Assembly: GCA_963781895.1 (NCBI GenBank)
Contig: CAWAIM010000036.1
Location: 1 to 64,000 of the forward strand
Length of the DNA stretch: 64,000 nt
DNA from: Roseiarcus sp963781895
Lineage (GTDB): Bacteria > Pseudomonadota > Alphaproteobacteria > Rhizobiales > Beijerinckiaceae
Direction of reading: 5' to 3'
In this document: positions 17,933 through 27,183 of the stretch, piece by piece
How positions within the stretch are numbered: position 1 is the first letter of the stretch
Layout of the letters: every line of letters begins with the position of its first letter
Made by a program: the position numbers and the translations under genes
Notes under the pieces: generated by a model
The model's database searches: none
Told to the model about the DNA's origin: nothing
What the model saw: the letters and a program-made list of their open reading frames with translations, nothing else

Positions 17933-18955
17933 ATGGTCCCGCTGCGCGCCTTTCGCAAAACCATGGCCATCCTCGGCGCCGCATTGGCATGCGCGATCGT
18001 CGCCATCTGGCTGCCGGAGGATCCGTATCAGCGCTGGCAATTGCTTGATGGCACGATCCACGCCAACGCGCGCTGGATCTATGAGCGCTGTCGCTTTGAT
18101 CCCACGCCGATCGACGTCGTGTTCCTCGGTCCGTCGCGCACGATGGCCGGCGTCAACGCGCCGAGGCTCGCCCGAGCGCTTGCCGCGCGCGGACTTCCCT
18201 CCAATGTCGTCAACTTTTCGCTTCCCGAAACCGGGCGCAACATCAATTTGGCGGTCGCCGAGGAATTGTTCGCTCATAAACAGCCAAAGCTGTTGGTCAT
18301 CGGCATCATCGAGAAGCCCTCGCGCTTCGGTCACTCCGCGTTCAAATATGTCGCGGATCGCGGAATGATCGTCGATCCGGGCTATTTGAGCGACGCCAAT
18401 TACTTTTCCGATCTGATCTATCTCCCCTTCCGTCAAATGCGCCTTTTCGCGGCCGATCTGCTGCCTGGCGGCCTCGGCCTCGCCAGGGAATTCGACCCGG
18501 CCCATTACAAGGGCTCGTCGATCGATACGACCGGAAGCGTGGTCCTGCCCGATGGACGCGTCAAGGATGGCGAAGACCCCGCTTCCGAAGCCGAACTGTC
18601 CCGGGGCGTGAATAAACTCGAACGGAGCGAGCACGCGCCTTTCCTTCCCGACAGTCTCGCGAATATCGAGTTTGGGGACGAGCGCCACAATGTCGCGCAG
18701 ATCGTCAGACTGGCGCGCCAACACGGCGCCAAGGTGGCCTTCCTGTTTCTGCCCTATTACAGCGGTCCAAGCGCGGTGCTTGGGGCGCAATTCTATGATC
18801 GGTACGGACCAACACTGAATGCGGCCTTCGTCGGCCAGCACGCGGAATGGTTCGCCGATTACGGGCACCTGACTCGCCAGGGCGCGCGCATCCTGACCGA
18901 CTGGCTGATCGAGCCCGTCGCTGCGTTGCTCGGTGCTCCGGGGCCGCCGGCATGA
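17933..18955 (+). CDS. SGNH-like membrane-anchored protein (AlgJ/DltD-like role), cassette 2
   Basis: A 340-residue protein with an N-terminal membrane anchor (about residues 9-26) and an extracytoplasmic SGNH-like domain. The first block is FLGPSRTM with Ser68, and the C-terminal block is D309-Y-G-H312, so an S...DxxH arrangement typical of the fold is intact. Clear similarity to the 9281 protein covers the whole length (YQRWQL near residue 33, the block around residue 68, and HSAFKYV versus HPAFKYV). The context beside an MBOAT gene fits a role in transferring or editing acyl groups on a surface glycan. The specific activity is not determined by the sequence. Confidence 0.7.
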   Translation: MVPLRAFRKTMAILGAALACAIVAIWLPEDPYQRWQLLDGTIHANARWIYERCRFDPTPIDVVFLGPSRTMAGVNAPRLARALAARGLPSNVVNFSLPETGRNINLAVAEELFAHKQPKLLVIGIIEKPSRFGHSAFKYVADRGMIVDPGYLSDANYFSDLIYLPFRQMRLFAADLLPGGLGLAREFDPAHYKGSSIDTTGSVVLPDGRVKDGEDPASEAELSRGVNKLERSEHAPFLPDSLANIEFGDERHNVAQIVRLARQHGAKVAFLFLPYYSGPSAVLGAQFYDRYGPTLNAAFVGQHAEWFADYGHLTRQGARILTDWLIEPVAALLGAPGPPA

Positions 18956-19054
18956 ATGTCCGTGCGCCCACGCATGCGCGCGGTTCGTCGCGCGGTGTCT
19001 ACGAAACCGCAGGCGGGCGAGTCGGCGCCCGGCCGCGGCTTGGTCGCTTGCGGC

Positions 19055-21067
19055 TCAGGCGAAGTGAAAATGCGAGCTTGCGGCTGTGATTGACGAGGCG
19101 GTCAGGCCGGGGAGTGTGAGGCTGTCGTTGTGGGAGTCCGTGATGGTCGTTCCCGATGGGCTGGTCGGACGCATGCGCGAGTACGGCGGCGAGATCCTGA
19201 GCCTGGGTCATGCCGGCGCTGAGGTAGGAAAACGACGACGTGGCGAGCTGGACCGTGTCGGCGGTGGCGCCGGAGAGCGTGAGTCCCTTGATGGTTTCAT
19301 GGCCGAAACCCGCGGTGAACCGGAACGTTTCCGCGCCCGCGGCGCTGGCGTCGATGGTTTCGGTCGCATGATAGCCGAGCGAGAAGACGTTCGTCCCGGC
19401 CTGCAGGGTTTCGGTTCCTGCCCCTCGGGTCAGCGTCAGGTTGGCGCCGCGCAGGTCGATTTCGTTCGCCGCCGCGCTGAGATTGAGGTCGTCGGCCACG
19501 TCCGGCGCGCCGGCGTAGAAGGCTTCGAACGACGTGTAGGGCTTGCCTTTGACGTTCGAGTAGAAGTATTCGGCCCCGCCTCCGGCGACCCGAGTCTCGG
19601 AGATGGCGAGAGCGGCGCCGTTGGCCAGGTCGGTCGTCGATTGAGCGGCCGTCAAGGCGAAGTTGCCGGCGGTGAGCGTCTGCAGGCCGCTGATCCGGAT
19701 GACGAGGTCGGGCGAGGAGTTCGCCGGCAAGCTCGGCCTGGACATAGGTGGCGTTGTGCGCCGGGTCCTGCTGGTAGCGGACCTGGGCGCCGCCGCCGCT
19801 GAAGGCGGCCGTTCCGATGAAGGTGAAATTCTGCACGCCCGGGGTCGTCAGATTGGAGTCGATATGGCTGAGGTCGATGACGTCCTTGGCGGCTGTCGAA
19901 GTAAGCGATATCGTCCTGCCCGGTGACGGGGGAATCCGAAATGGCGAGTTCGGTGAAGATGTTCGCTCCCGGGCCGCCGAACAGATATTGCGTCCCGAAG
20001 CCGCCGACGAAGTTGTTCTCCCCGACCCCGCCAAACAGATGCACCCTGGCGCCTGCGCCGTAGAGGGTGGTCGAGCCGGATCCGGCGACGATGGTGCCGC
20101 CGGACGAGACGATGAGATGGGCGGTCGGGACGCCCGCGGCTCGATAGGCGGCCCAGGCCTGGGCGGAGTAGGCCGGATTGGTGAAGTCGAATATGACGTT
20201 GCCGCTCTCGGTCGTGGCCGGAGCCGCGCCGGGGTATAACGCCCCATATTGGCCGAAGCCGATGAAATTGCGGCTGACGTTGATATTGCTGAACGTTCCC
20301 GTTCCGCCAATGCCCGGATCGACGGTGTAAGTTCCGCCGAGGAGGACATTCCCGGTCACCGAAACGTTGCTCGTATTGCCCGATTCGGAGGTGATCCGCA
20401 CGGCGCTGTTGGCCATCCCGTTGTTGACCCCCGTTGCGCCCGCGGCATAGGTCTCATCGATGAAATTGTTGCTGATCGTCACCGGACCCGTCGTCGCCCC
20501 GACCCAGATCGCGTCAGGATGGAGGCCGTTCGACGAAAAGCCCGCGCCTGAGAAGTAATTACCGGAGACGACCCCATTCTGCAGATCAACCGCATCAGAG
20601 GGAGCGTTGACAAAGGAATTGCCGAGCACGGAAATCTTGGTCGTAGAGGTTATGAACGCGGCCAAGGGAAGAGGATTGGCGGCGGAGCCTCCGGTGAAGG
20701 TATTTTGCTCAATCACCGCGCCGCTGCAAGACGTCCCCTGAATGATGCAATACCACTCCTTACCGCCGGCCTGAAACGTACAATCCTTAACCGTAACATT
20801 ATTGGCTTCGATGAATACGGTGGCGCTGCCGAAATTGATGCCGGAGAGGACCGCGCCGGCCTGCGTCACGACCACCCTGTTGTTGACGGCGTCGTACCAG
20901 AAGGGCGCGCTGGAGGACCGCGTAATCTGTGAAGCGGGGATGAGCGATCCCGCCGCCAGGGGATTCCCCACCGCCGTATCGACGCCGGGCAGGACAGCGC
21001 CCGGATCCGCGGCGCGAAGCATTTGAAGTTCGGCTGGTGTGTACAAATTACCAACTCCAATGCGCAA
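19055..21067 (-). pseudogene. right-handed parallel beta-helix protein, likely type I secreted, three frameshifts
   Basis: With three frame changes restored (near 19893, 19725 and 19160) this gene encodes a protein of about 670 residues. Residues from about 80 to 300 form Asn/Gly/Val-rich rungs (for example NNVTVKDCTF, VVSGNYFSGAG, PVTISNNFIDET, NVSVTGNVLLGG) of a right-handed parallel beta-helix, a fold found in polysaccharide lyases and adhesins. A Gly-rich part follows (GVGENNFVGGFGTQYLFGG). The C-terminal end, in the third frame, has tandem-like segments (NDSLTLPGLTASSITAAS) and ends in HFHFA. There is no Sec signal, and a type I secretion ATPase and adaptor are encoded divergently next door, so export by that system is likely. 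The conventional stop lies at 19055-19057. Confidence 0.72.
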
Positions 21068-21644
21068 TTGTCGTGCGTTCTTCGGGATTCGGCCTTCTCA
21101 GTATGAGAATCTATCCAAGTCCACCTTTAAATTTCGGCACGATGGATCAGCTTCTACTATAAACTATTCGTCTCCGTTCAACTGGATAATCAACAGTGAT
21201 CGCGCAGGATCAGCTTTCGTCACCCTATTTCACCCCACCGAGACGGCGGCAATAATCTACGTACAGGCGATGTTGAGCCGTCTGGCCGCGGTAGGCCGCC
21301 GACGTACGAGGATGCTTTGCCGTTTAACGCAACGTGATGTGATCCATAGTCGCCTCGCAAGACTTCACGAGATTATCGCGGGAATTCCCGCATCGATTCA
21401 GTGCTAGGCGAAAGCAATAACTCTGCCGCGCTCGCGCAAATTTACGCTTGTTCTGTTCGACCGAGCGCCGCCGCGACGGTCGTGCAATCGTTTGCTAAGT
21501 CTAACCTATCCTGCGACTTGCGTCATGTGTGCGGTTGGCTGGATAGTGGGGGTGGTTGGCGGCGCCTGGGGCGGGCGGCGCGGATGACGGGCGGGCGATT
21601 GGACGACCTCTTCGGCTCGAGGGGGTTTGGCAAAGAGGCGGCTG
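21068..21644. other. 577-base divergent promoter region
   Basis: This separates the beta-helix gene (minus) from the type I secretion ATPase gene (plus). It is noticeably more AT-rich than its surroundings between about 21050 and 21500 and must contain both promoters. I see no supported gene. Confidence 0.45.
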
Positions 21645-23831
21645 ATGAATCAACCCGGCCCCGCCGCCGGCCCCGGCCCCGCCGCCGGCGCCGCGACGCC
21701 TGTCGACGCTGGCCTGCGCGCCTTGTGCGGGATCGCGGCCTATTACCGGATCGGCGCGGATCCGGCGCAGCTGGCGCGCGAACTGGCGCTGACGGACGGG
21801 GCGGCCGACGAATCGGATCTGATGCGCGCGGCGCGGATGATCGGCCTGAAGGCGCGCCTGGCGACCGGGATCAGCGCGGCGCGGCTGGCGAAATTGCCGG
21901 CGCCGGCGATCGTGCGGGTGGAGAGCGGGGCGCTGCTGGTGTTCGGCGGGGTGGGCCCTTCGGGGCAGTGCCGTCTGGTCGATCCGATCAGCCACGCCAG
22001 CCAGATGGTGGGGCTGGAGGACTGCGCGCGGGCGATCGGCGGCCGGGCGCTTCTGGTCGCGCGCCGGGTCGGCGGGGCGGGGGCGAGCCCGGTCCTGTTC
22101 GGCCTTCGCTGGTTTCTGCCGACCCTGTGGCGTTATCGCCGTCCGCTCGGCCATGTGCTGGCGGCGTCGCTGTTCGTGCAGATTTTCGCCCTGACGACGC
22201 CGTTGTTTTTTCAGGTGGTGGTCGACAAGGTGCTGACCCACAAGGGCTACGAGACGCTGCTGGCGCTGGTCGGGGGGCTGATGGCGATCGGGCTGTTCGA
22301 CGTGGCGCTGCAATATCTGCGCAGCTACGCGCTGTCGCACACCGCCAACCGGATCGACGTCGAACTGGGCCAGCGGCTGTTCGCGCATCTGTTGCGGCTG
22401 CCGATGAGCTATTTCGAGACGCGGCCGGCCGGGCAGACGGTGGCGCGGGTGCGCGAACTGGAGACGATCCGCGGCTTTCTGACCGGGCAGGGGCTGTTTG
22501 CGGCGATCGATCTGGTGTTTGCGGCGGTGTTCGTGGGGGTGCTGCTGGCCTATTCGTGGCGGCTGACGCTGATCGTGCTGGCGGCGGTTCCGGTCTATGT
22601 GCTGATTGGCCTGGGGGTGAGGCCGCCGCTGCGCGAGCTGGTCAGGGAGAAGTTCGATCGCGGGGCGGCGAGCCAGCAGTTTCTGGTCGAGACGATCGTG
22701 GGGGTGGGCACGGTCAAGGCGGCGGCGGTCGAGCCGATCATGCGGGCGCAATGGGAGGAGAAGCTGGCGGCGTATGTGAAGACCAGCTTTTCGGCGGGGA
22801 TGCTGGGTTCGGGCGGGCAGCTGGCGATCCAATATGTGAGCAAGTTCACGACCGCGGCGCTGCTGTTGTTCGGGGCCAAGGCGGTGATCGAGGGCGAGCT
22901 GACCGTGGGGGCGCTGGTGGCGTTCAACATGATCGCGGCGCAGGCGGTGCAGCCGATCCTGCGGCTGTCGCAGATCTGGCAGGACTTCCAGCAGGTTCAG
23001 GTGTCGATCGAGCGTCTGGGCGACATTCTCAACGCGGCGCCGGAACCGGCGCCGCTGACCCGGCTGGCGCCGCCGACGCCGCGCGGGGCGATCGAATTGC
23101 GGCGGGTCAGCTTCGCCTATCGGGCCGGCGGGGCGGCGGCGCTGAAGGAGGTTTCGCTGGCGATCGAGCCGGGGGAGACGATCGGGGTGGTCGGCCCCTC
23201 GGGCTCGGGCAAGTCGACCCTGACCAAGCTGATCCAGCGTCTCTATTCGCCGGGCGAGGGGCAGGTGCTGATCGACGGGGCGGACCTGAGCCAGGTCGAT
23301 CCGGCGTGGCTGCGCCGCCACATCGGCGTGGTGCTGCAGGAGACCCTGCTGTTCAACCGCACCATCCACGACAACATCGCCTTCGCCGACCCGGCGATGG
23401 GGCGGGCGCGGGTGATCGAGATCGCCCGGCTGGCGGGGGCGGACGAATTCATCGACCGGCTGGCCGAGGGCTACGACACGATGATCGAGGAGCGCGGGGC
23501 CAACCTGTCCGGCGGCCAGCGCCAGCGGATCGCCATCGCCCGGGCGCTGGCCACCAACCCGCGGATTCTCATTCTCGACGAGGCGACCTCGGCCCTGGAC
23601 TACGAGAGCGAGCGGATCATCCAGCGCAACATGCGCCGGATCGTGCGCGACCGGACCGTGATCATCATCGCCCATCGGCTGGCGGCGGTGCGCGGCTGCC
23701 ACCGGATCGTCGGCATGGTCGAGGGGCGGATCGTCGAAGTCGGCGCGCACGATCAGCTGCTGCGCCGTCCGGGCGGGCTTTACGCCTACCTGTGGGGCCT
23801 CCAGACCCAGCCGGCGGAGATCGCCGGATGA
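21645..23831 (+). CDS. type I secretion ABC transporter with C39-like domain
   Basis: A 728-residue HlyB-type permease/ATPase. Domains in order: a C39-like N-terminal domain (about 1-130), a six-helix membrane domain (about 145-430) and an ABC ATPase with Walker A GPSGSGKST, signature LSGGQRQR and Walker B ILILDEATSALD. In the C39-like domain the position of the catalytic Cys of true peptidases (D-C-G) reads D-A-G, so it should be inactive and act as a substrate-docking domain, as in HlyB. ATG 21645 is preferred because AAAGAGG at 21632-21638 is well spaced; an in-frame TTG lies 18 bases upstream. The stop overlaps the ATG of the adaptor gene (ATGA). The likely cargo is the divergent beta-helix protein. 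No TolC homologue is in the window. Confidence 0.92.
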   Translation: MNQPGPAAGPGPAAGAATPVDAGLRALCGIAAYYRIGADPAQLARELALTDGAADESDLMRAARMIGLKARLATGISAARLAKLPAPAIVRVESGALLVFGGVGPSGQCRLVDPISHASQMVGLEDCARAIGGRALLVARRVGGAGASPVLFGLRWFLPTLWRYRRPLGHVLAASLFVQIFALTTPLFFQVVVDKVLTHKGYETLLALVGGLMAIGLFDVALQYLRSYALSHTANRIDVELGQRLFAHLLRLPMSYFETRPAGQTVARVRELETIRGFLTGQGLFAAIDLVFAAVFVGVLLAYSWRLTLIVLAAVPVYVLIGLGVRPPLRELVREKFDRGAASQQFLVETIVGVGTVKAAAVEPIMRAQWEEKLAAYVKTSFSAGMLGSGGQLAIQYVSKFTTAALLLFGAKAVIEGELTVGALVAFNMIAAQAVQPILRLSQIWQDFQQVQVSIERLGDILNAAPEPAPLTRLAPPTPRGAIELRRVSFAYRAGGAAALKEVSLAIEPGETIGVVGPSGSGKSTLTKLIQRLYSPGEGQVLIDGADLSQVDPAWLRRHIGVVLQETLLFNRTIHDNIAFADPAMGRARVIEIARLAGADEFIDRLAEGYDTMIEERGANLSGGQRQRIAIARALATNPRILILDEATSALDYESERIIQRNMRRIVRDRTVIIIAHRLAAVRGCHRIVGMVEGRIVEVGAHDQLLRRPGGLYAYLWGLQTQPAEIAG

Positions 23832-25350
23832 CCCAAGTCGTCGACGCGGCCCCGCCGCCGGCCGAAGGTCGCCGCCGGCCGAACGGCCGCCGCCGGCCGC
23901 GGCCCCGCCGGCCGGCTCGCGGGCGCTCGCGCGCTGGCGGGCGGCGAGGGGCAATCTGAGCGACCGGGAATTCCTGGCCCCGGCGCTGGAGATCCTGGAG
24001 ACGCCGGCCTCGCCGGTCAAACTGGCGTTTCTGTGGATCATCTGCGCCCTGGCCGCGGTCGCCCTGGCATGGGCCTATCTGAGCCGGGTCGACATCATCG
24101 CCTCGGCCCAGGGCAAGTTCCAGCCGACCGGCCGGGTCAAGGTGATCGAGCCGCTGGAGACCGGGCGGGTGGCGGCCATTCATGTCGCCAACGGCAGCCT
24201 GGTGCGGGCGGGCGAGGTCCTCGTCGAACTCGATTCGTCCGCCGCCGAGGCCGACGTCAGGGCGGCCAGCGCCGAGCTGAAGTCGGCCCGCGCCGAGGTC
24301 CTGCGCCGCGATGCGGCGCTGGCGGCGGCGCGGGCGCGGGCGTTCGAGCCGCCGCCGAGGATCGATTGGCCGGACGACGTCGCTCCGGCCTTGCGCGCGC
24401 GCGAGGAGAGGGTGCTGGCGGCCGACCTCGGCGAACTTTCCGCCACCCTGGCCGCGTTCGAGGCCGAGCGGGCGCAGAAGACGGCGGAGCGCGACATGCT
24501 CGGCCGGACCATCGCCGCCCAGAAGAATCTGGTGGCGACGCTGCAGGAGCGGGTCGACATGCGCGCCAAGCTGGTCGAGGCCAAGGCCGGGGCCAAGGCG
24601 GCGGTGATCGACGCGACCGAGACGCTGCAGACCCAGATCACCCAGCTGGCGATCCAGGAAGGCCAGCGCGCCTCGCTCTCGACCGGGCTCGAGGTGATCG
24701 GCCGCGACGCCGACAAGGCGGTCGAGGCCTTCCTCGCCGACGACGCCCAGAAGCTCGGCGACGCCGAGCGGCGGATCGAGGACCTGCGGCAGCGCCTGGC
24801 CAAGGCCGAGGCCGGGCTCGACCATCTGACCCTGCGGGCGCCGATCGCCGGCCGGGCGCAGTCCCTGATCGTCGCCAGCGTCGGCCAGGTGGTGGCGAGC
24901 GGCCAGGAGATCATGCGCATCGTGCCGGAGGATTCGAAGCTGGAGATCGAGGCCTACGTCTTGAACCGCGACATCGGCTTCGTCAGGATCGGGCAGGAGG
25001 CCGTGGTCAAGGTCGAAGCCTTCCCCTTCACCCGCTATGGCGCGATTGAGGCGCATGTGACCCGGATCGCCAAGGACGCGATCCCCGAGCCCGACGCCAG
25101 CGCGATCGAGGGCGATCCGGCCCGCGTCTCCAACGCCGCCGGCTTCGCCGGCGGCGAGCGCACCCAGAACCTGGTGTTCGCCGTGGTGCTGACCCCCGAG
25201 CGGACGACCATGACCATCGACGGCGCCGATCGGCCCCTGACCTCCGGGATGGCGGTCACCGTCGAACTCAAGACCGGCCGCCGCCGCATGCTCGAATACC
25301 TGTTCTCCCCCCTGGCCGAAACCGCCTCCCGCGCCATGCGCGAACGATAA
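23828..25350 (+). CDS. HlyD-family type I secretion adaptor, 5' frameshift
   Basis: A membrane fusion protein that links the ABC exporter to an outer-membrane channel. One uninterrupted frame covers the TM helix (LAFLWIICALAAVALAW), the biotinyl-lipoyl-like segment (VIEPLETGRVAAIHVANG), a long Ala/Glu-rich coiled coil, the second lipoyl half (LRAPIAGRAQSLIV) and a C-terminal beta domain ending in a stop at 25350. That frame has no ATG, GTG or TTG start before the TM helix. The natural start is ATG 23828, which overlaps the exporter stop (ATGA), and reaching the main frame needs a single-base change near 23865-23880 in a very GC-rich, Pro-coding run. A shorter in-frame start (GTG 24142) would remove the membrane anchor and is unlikely. 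Confidence 0.85.
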
Positions 25351-25383
25351 CCGCATGCCCGATCCCCCATCGCGCGGACAAGG

Positions 25384-25611
25384 TCACGCCGGCGAGAGCG
25401 TTTTTCCGGCCCTCGCCGGCGGTGCGGCGAGATCGCTCGAAGCGAAGGGTTTCGATAAAAGCTGGACGGCGGCATCGACGCCGGTCGGAAGCTCCGCGCG
25501 ACCGGCCGCCCAATTGACCGCCATGTCCGGATTTCGCGCTTCGGCCTCCGCGATCGATTGCGCGCCGCTCATACGCGGCGTCGCGACCGGTGATCATGAG
25601 GTCGAATTCCG
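25384..25611 (-). pseudogene. response-regulator receiver-domain remnant
   Basis: The minus strand encodes the end of a CheY-like receiver domain in two frames. EFDLMITG (around the phosphorylated-Asp strand region of the family) joins MSGAQSIAEAEARNPDMAV, then AGRAELPTGVDAAVQLLSKP, with the conserved Lys-Pro, and FASSDLA. The phospho-acceptor Asp itself and the whole first half of the domain are absent, so this is a fragment. It fills the 347-base gap between the adaptor gene and gapR. It may be the 3' relic of a two-component gene removed by a rearrangement at this locus. Confidence 0.45.
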
Positions 25612-25697
25612 GCCGTTCACGTCACTTGCGCGCCTGGTCGCCACAATCGGAGAAAACCACCGAACGCGCGTTGTTTCCAGACGGCGGTCCGTTCCCC

Positions 25698-25967
25698 TCA
25701 ATTCATCCCCAGCGCCGCCAGATAGAGTTCGAGAATCGTCTCCTCTTCCATCCGCTGGTCGCGATCCTGTTTGCGGATCGCCACGATCTTGCGCATGATC
25801 TTGGTGTCGAAGCCGTTGGCCTTGGCCTCGCCGTAGACGTCCTTGATATCGTCGCCGAGGGCCTTTCTCTCCTCCTCGAGCCGCTCGATGCGCTCGATGA
25901 AGGCGCGCAGATGGCCGGCGTTGACCTCGTCCGTCCCGATCTTGGTTGCATCCTTGGCGTCGGCCAT
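25698..25967 (-). CDS. gapR: GapR-type nucleoid-associated protein (DUF2312)
   Basis: An 89-residue protein with the DUF2312 signature. The run from FIERIERLEEERKALGDDIK through KDVYGEAKANGFD to KIMRKIVAIRKQDRD is the helical core of GapR, which in Caulobacter binds overtwisted AT-rich DNA ahead of replication and transcription forks as a dimer or tetramer. Length and all conserved blocks match the alphaproteobacterial family. It appears to be transcribed alone on the minus strand. Confidence 0.92.
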   Translation of the reverse strand: MADAKDATKIGTDEVNAGHLRAFIERIERLEEERKALGDDIKDVYGEAKANGFDTKIMRKIVAIRKQDRDQRMEEETILELYLAALGMN

Positions 25968-26242
25968 TCCCGTTCCTCTTCAAGCGTCGCGAAAAGGGCG
26001 AGGGATGGCCCCAAACGTCCCGGCGCGTCAAGTGCGCGCCCTGGCTCAAGACCGATCGGGTCGGGGACGAGCGTGGATGGGGTCAATGTCTGGCTGGAGG
26101 AACGGGGCGCGAACGGGATTTGAAATCAAGGATGCGCTATAGGGCGTCGAGAGACGGCGTCCGATGACGCCCGATGAGCGCGCCGCCTCCGGCGGCGACC
26201 CTTCAGGTCCGTCTTCGCGTTCGAATCCCTTGCGCGCCTCGC

Positions 26243-27089
26243 TCAGATCCCCGATCGCCTCGCCCCCCGGGCGCGGCTGCCGAAATCGCGCGGCGCCCTC
26301 GTCCGCCGGTCGGCCAGAATGGGCGCGAGCAGGCGGGCGAGCCGCCCGGCCCAGGCGAGCGCGCCGTCGCTGTCGGCGATCAGGTCCTGCCTGATTTCGA
26401 TCAGGGCGTTGGCGAGGCCGCGCGCGGTGGCGATGGCGTCGATCGTGTCGCCGGCGAGCGCCCCGTCGTAAGGCTCGTTGTCGCCGATGTCGGCGGCGCG
26501 AAGATCGGGTTCGGCGGCTGAGCGCTTCGATCAGCGGCGTCTTGATGCGATCGTCGCGGTCCCACAGCACGCCGATCTTCCAGCGGCGCGCCGTTCCGCG
26601 CCATATCGGCGTGAACGAATGGATCGACACCAGAGCGGGAGGCTCGCCGCTCGCTGTCATCGCCACGACCGTCGCCTCGACCTGTCTGCGATAGGGCGTC
26701 CAGTAAAGCTCGCGCCGCCGCGCGATTTCGGCCGCGTCGGCGCGCGCGTTTCCCGGCACGATCGCGCCGTCCGAGTAGCGCATGACCAAAGTGGGATCGT
26801 CCGGGCCCCGGTTGGGGTCGATGAGGAGCCGCGAATAGGACGAAAGCACCGCCGGGACGCGGAGCCGCTGCGCCAGCGCGCGGGTCAGATCCGCCGCGCC
26901 GATGTCGAACGCGATATGCCGTTCGAGCGCCTCGGGTCCCAGGCCGAGCGATCCGTAGCCGGGCGGAATCGCGTTCGAGGCGTGGTCGCAGATGATCAGC
27001 GCTCCGCCGTCGAGCGGCCCCGGGACCGTTTCGACGGGCGAAAAGCCGGGCTCGACCGGCGCGGGACTGGCGGGCGCTTGAGTGTCCAT
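26243..27089 (-). pseudogene. N-formylglutamate amidohydrolase, one frameshift
   Basis: An N-formylglutamate deformylase/amidohydrolase of about 280 residues, releasing formate and glutamate from N-formylglutamate or acting on similar N-acyl compounds. From ATG 27089 the sequence has the family blocks ICDHASNAIPPGYGSLGL, SSYSRLLIDPNRGPDDPTL, VSIHSFTPIWRG and WKIGVLWDRDDR. Near 26517 the frame changes, and the rest continues as DNEPYDGALAGDTIDA, ALIEIRQDLIAD and a stop at 26243. One base change restores the whole family length. The DMT transporter gene begins 94 bases upstream on the opposite strand. Confidence 0.82.
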
Positions 27090-27183
27090 GGCCGCCTCTT
27101 GCTCGCGGGTTGCGGCGAGACTAAGGACGCGCGAGCGTCCTTCTGATCGCCGAGTCTGCCGCCCGCGGACGGGAATCCACGTC

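Noticed and set aside
21501..24041. Very long open frames antisense to, and in the second frame of, the type I ATPase gene.
   Set aside because: They have no domain; the ABC motifs are in the frame starting at 21645.
26186..26205. A GCCGCC-TCC-GGCGGC palindrome suggestive of a REP element.
   Set aside because: Only one copy was noticed, and such GC palindromes occur by chance in this composition.
26214..26234. A TTCGAATCC word resembling a tRNA T-loop, and a similar word near 26120.
   Set aside because: The flanking bases do not pair to form a T stem, and no acceptor, D or anticodon arms can be drawn.
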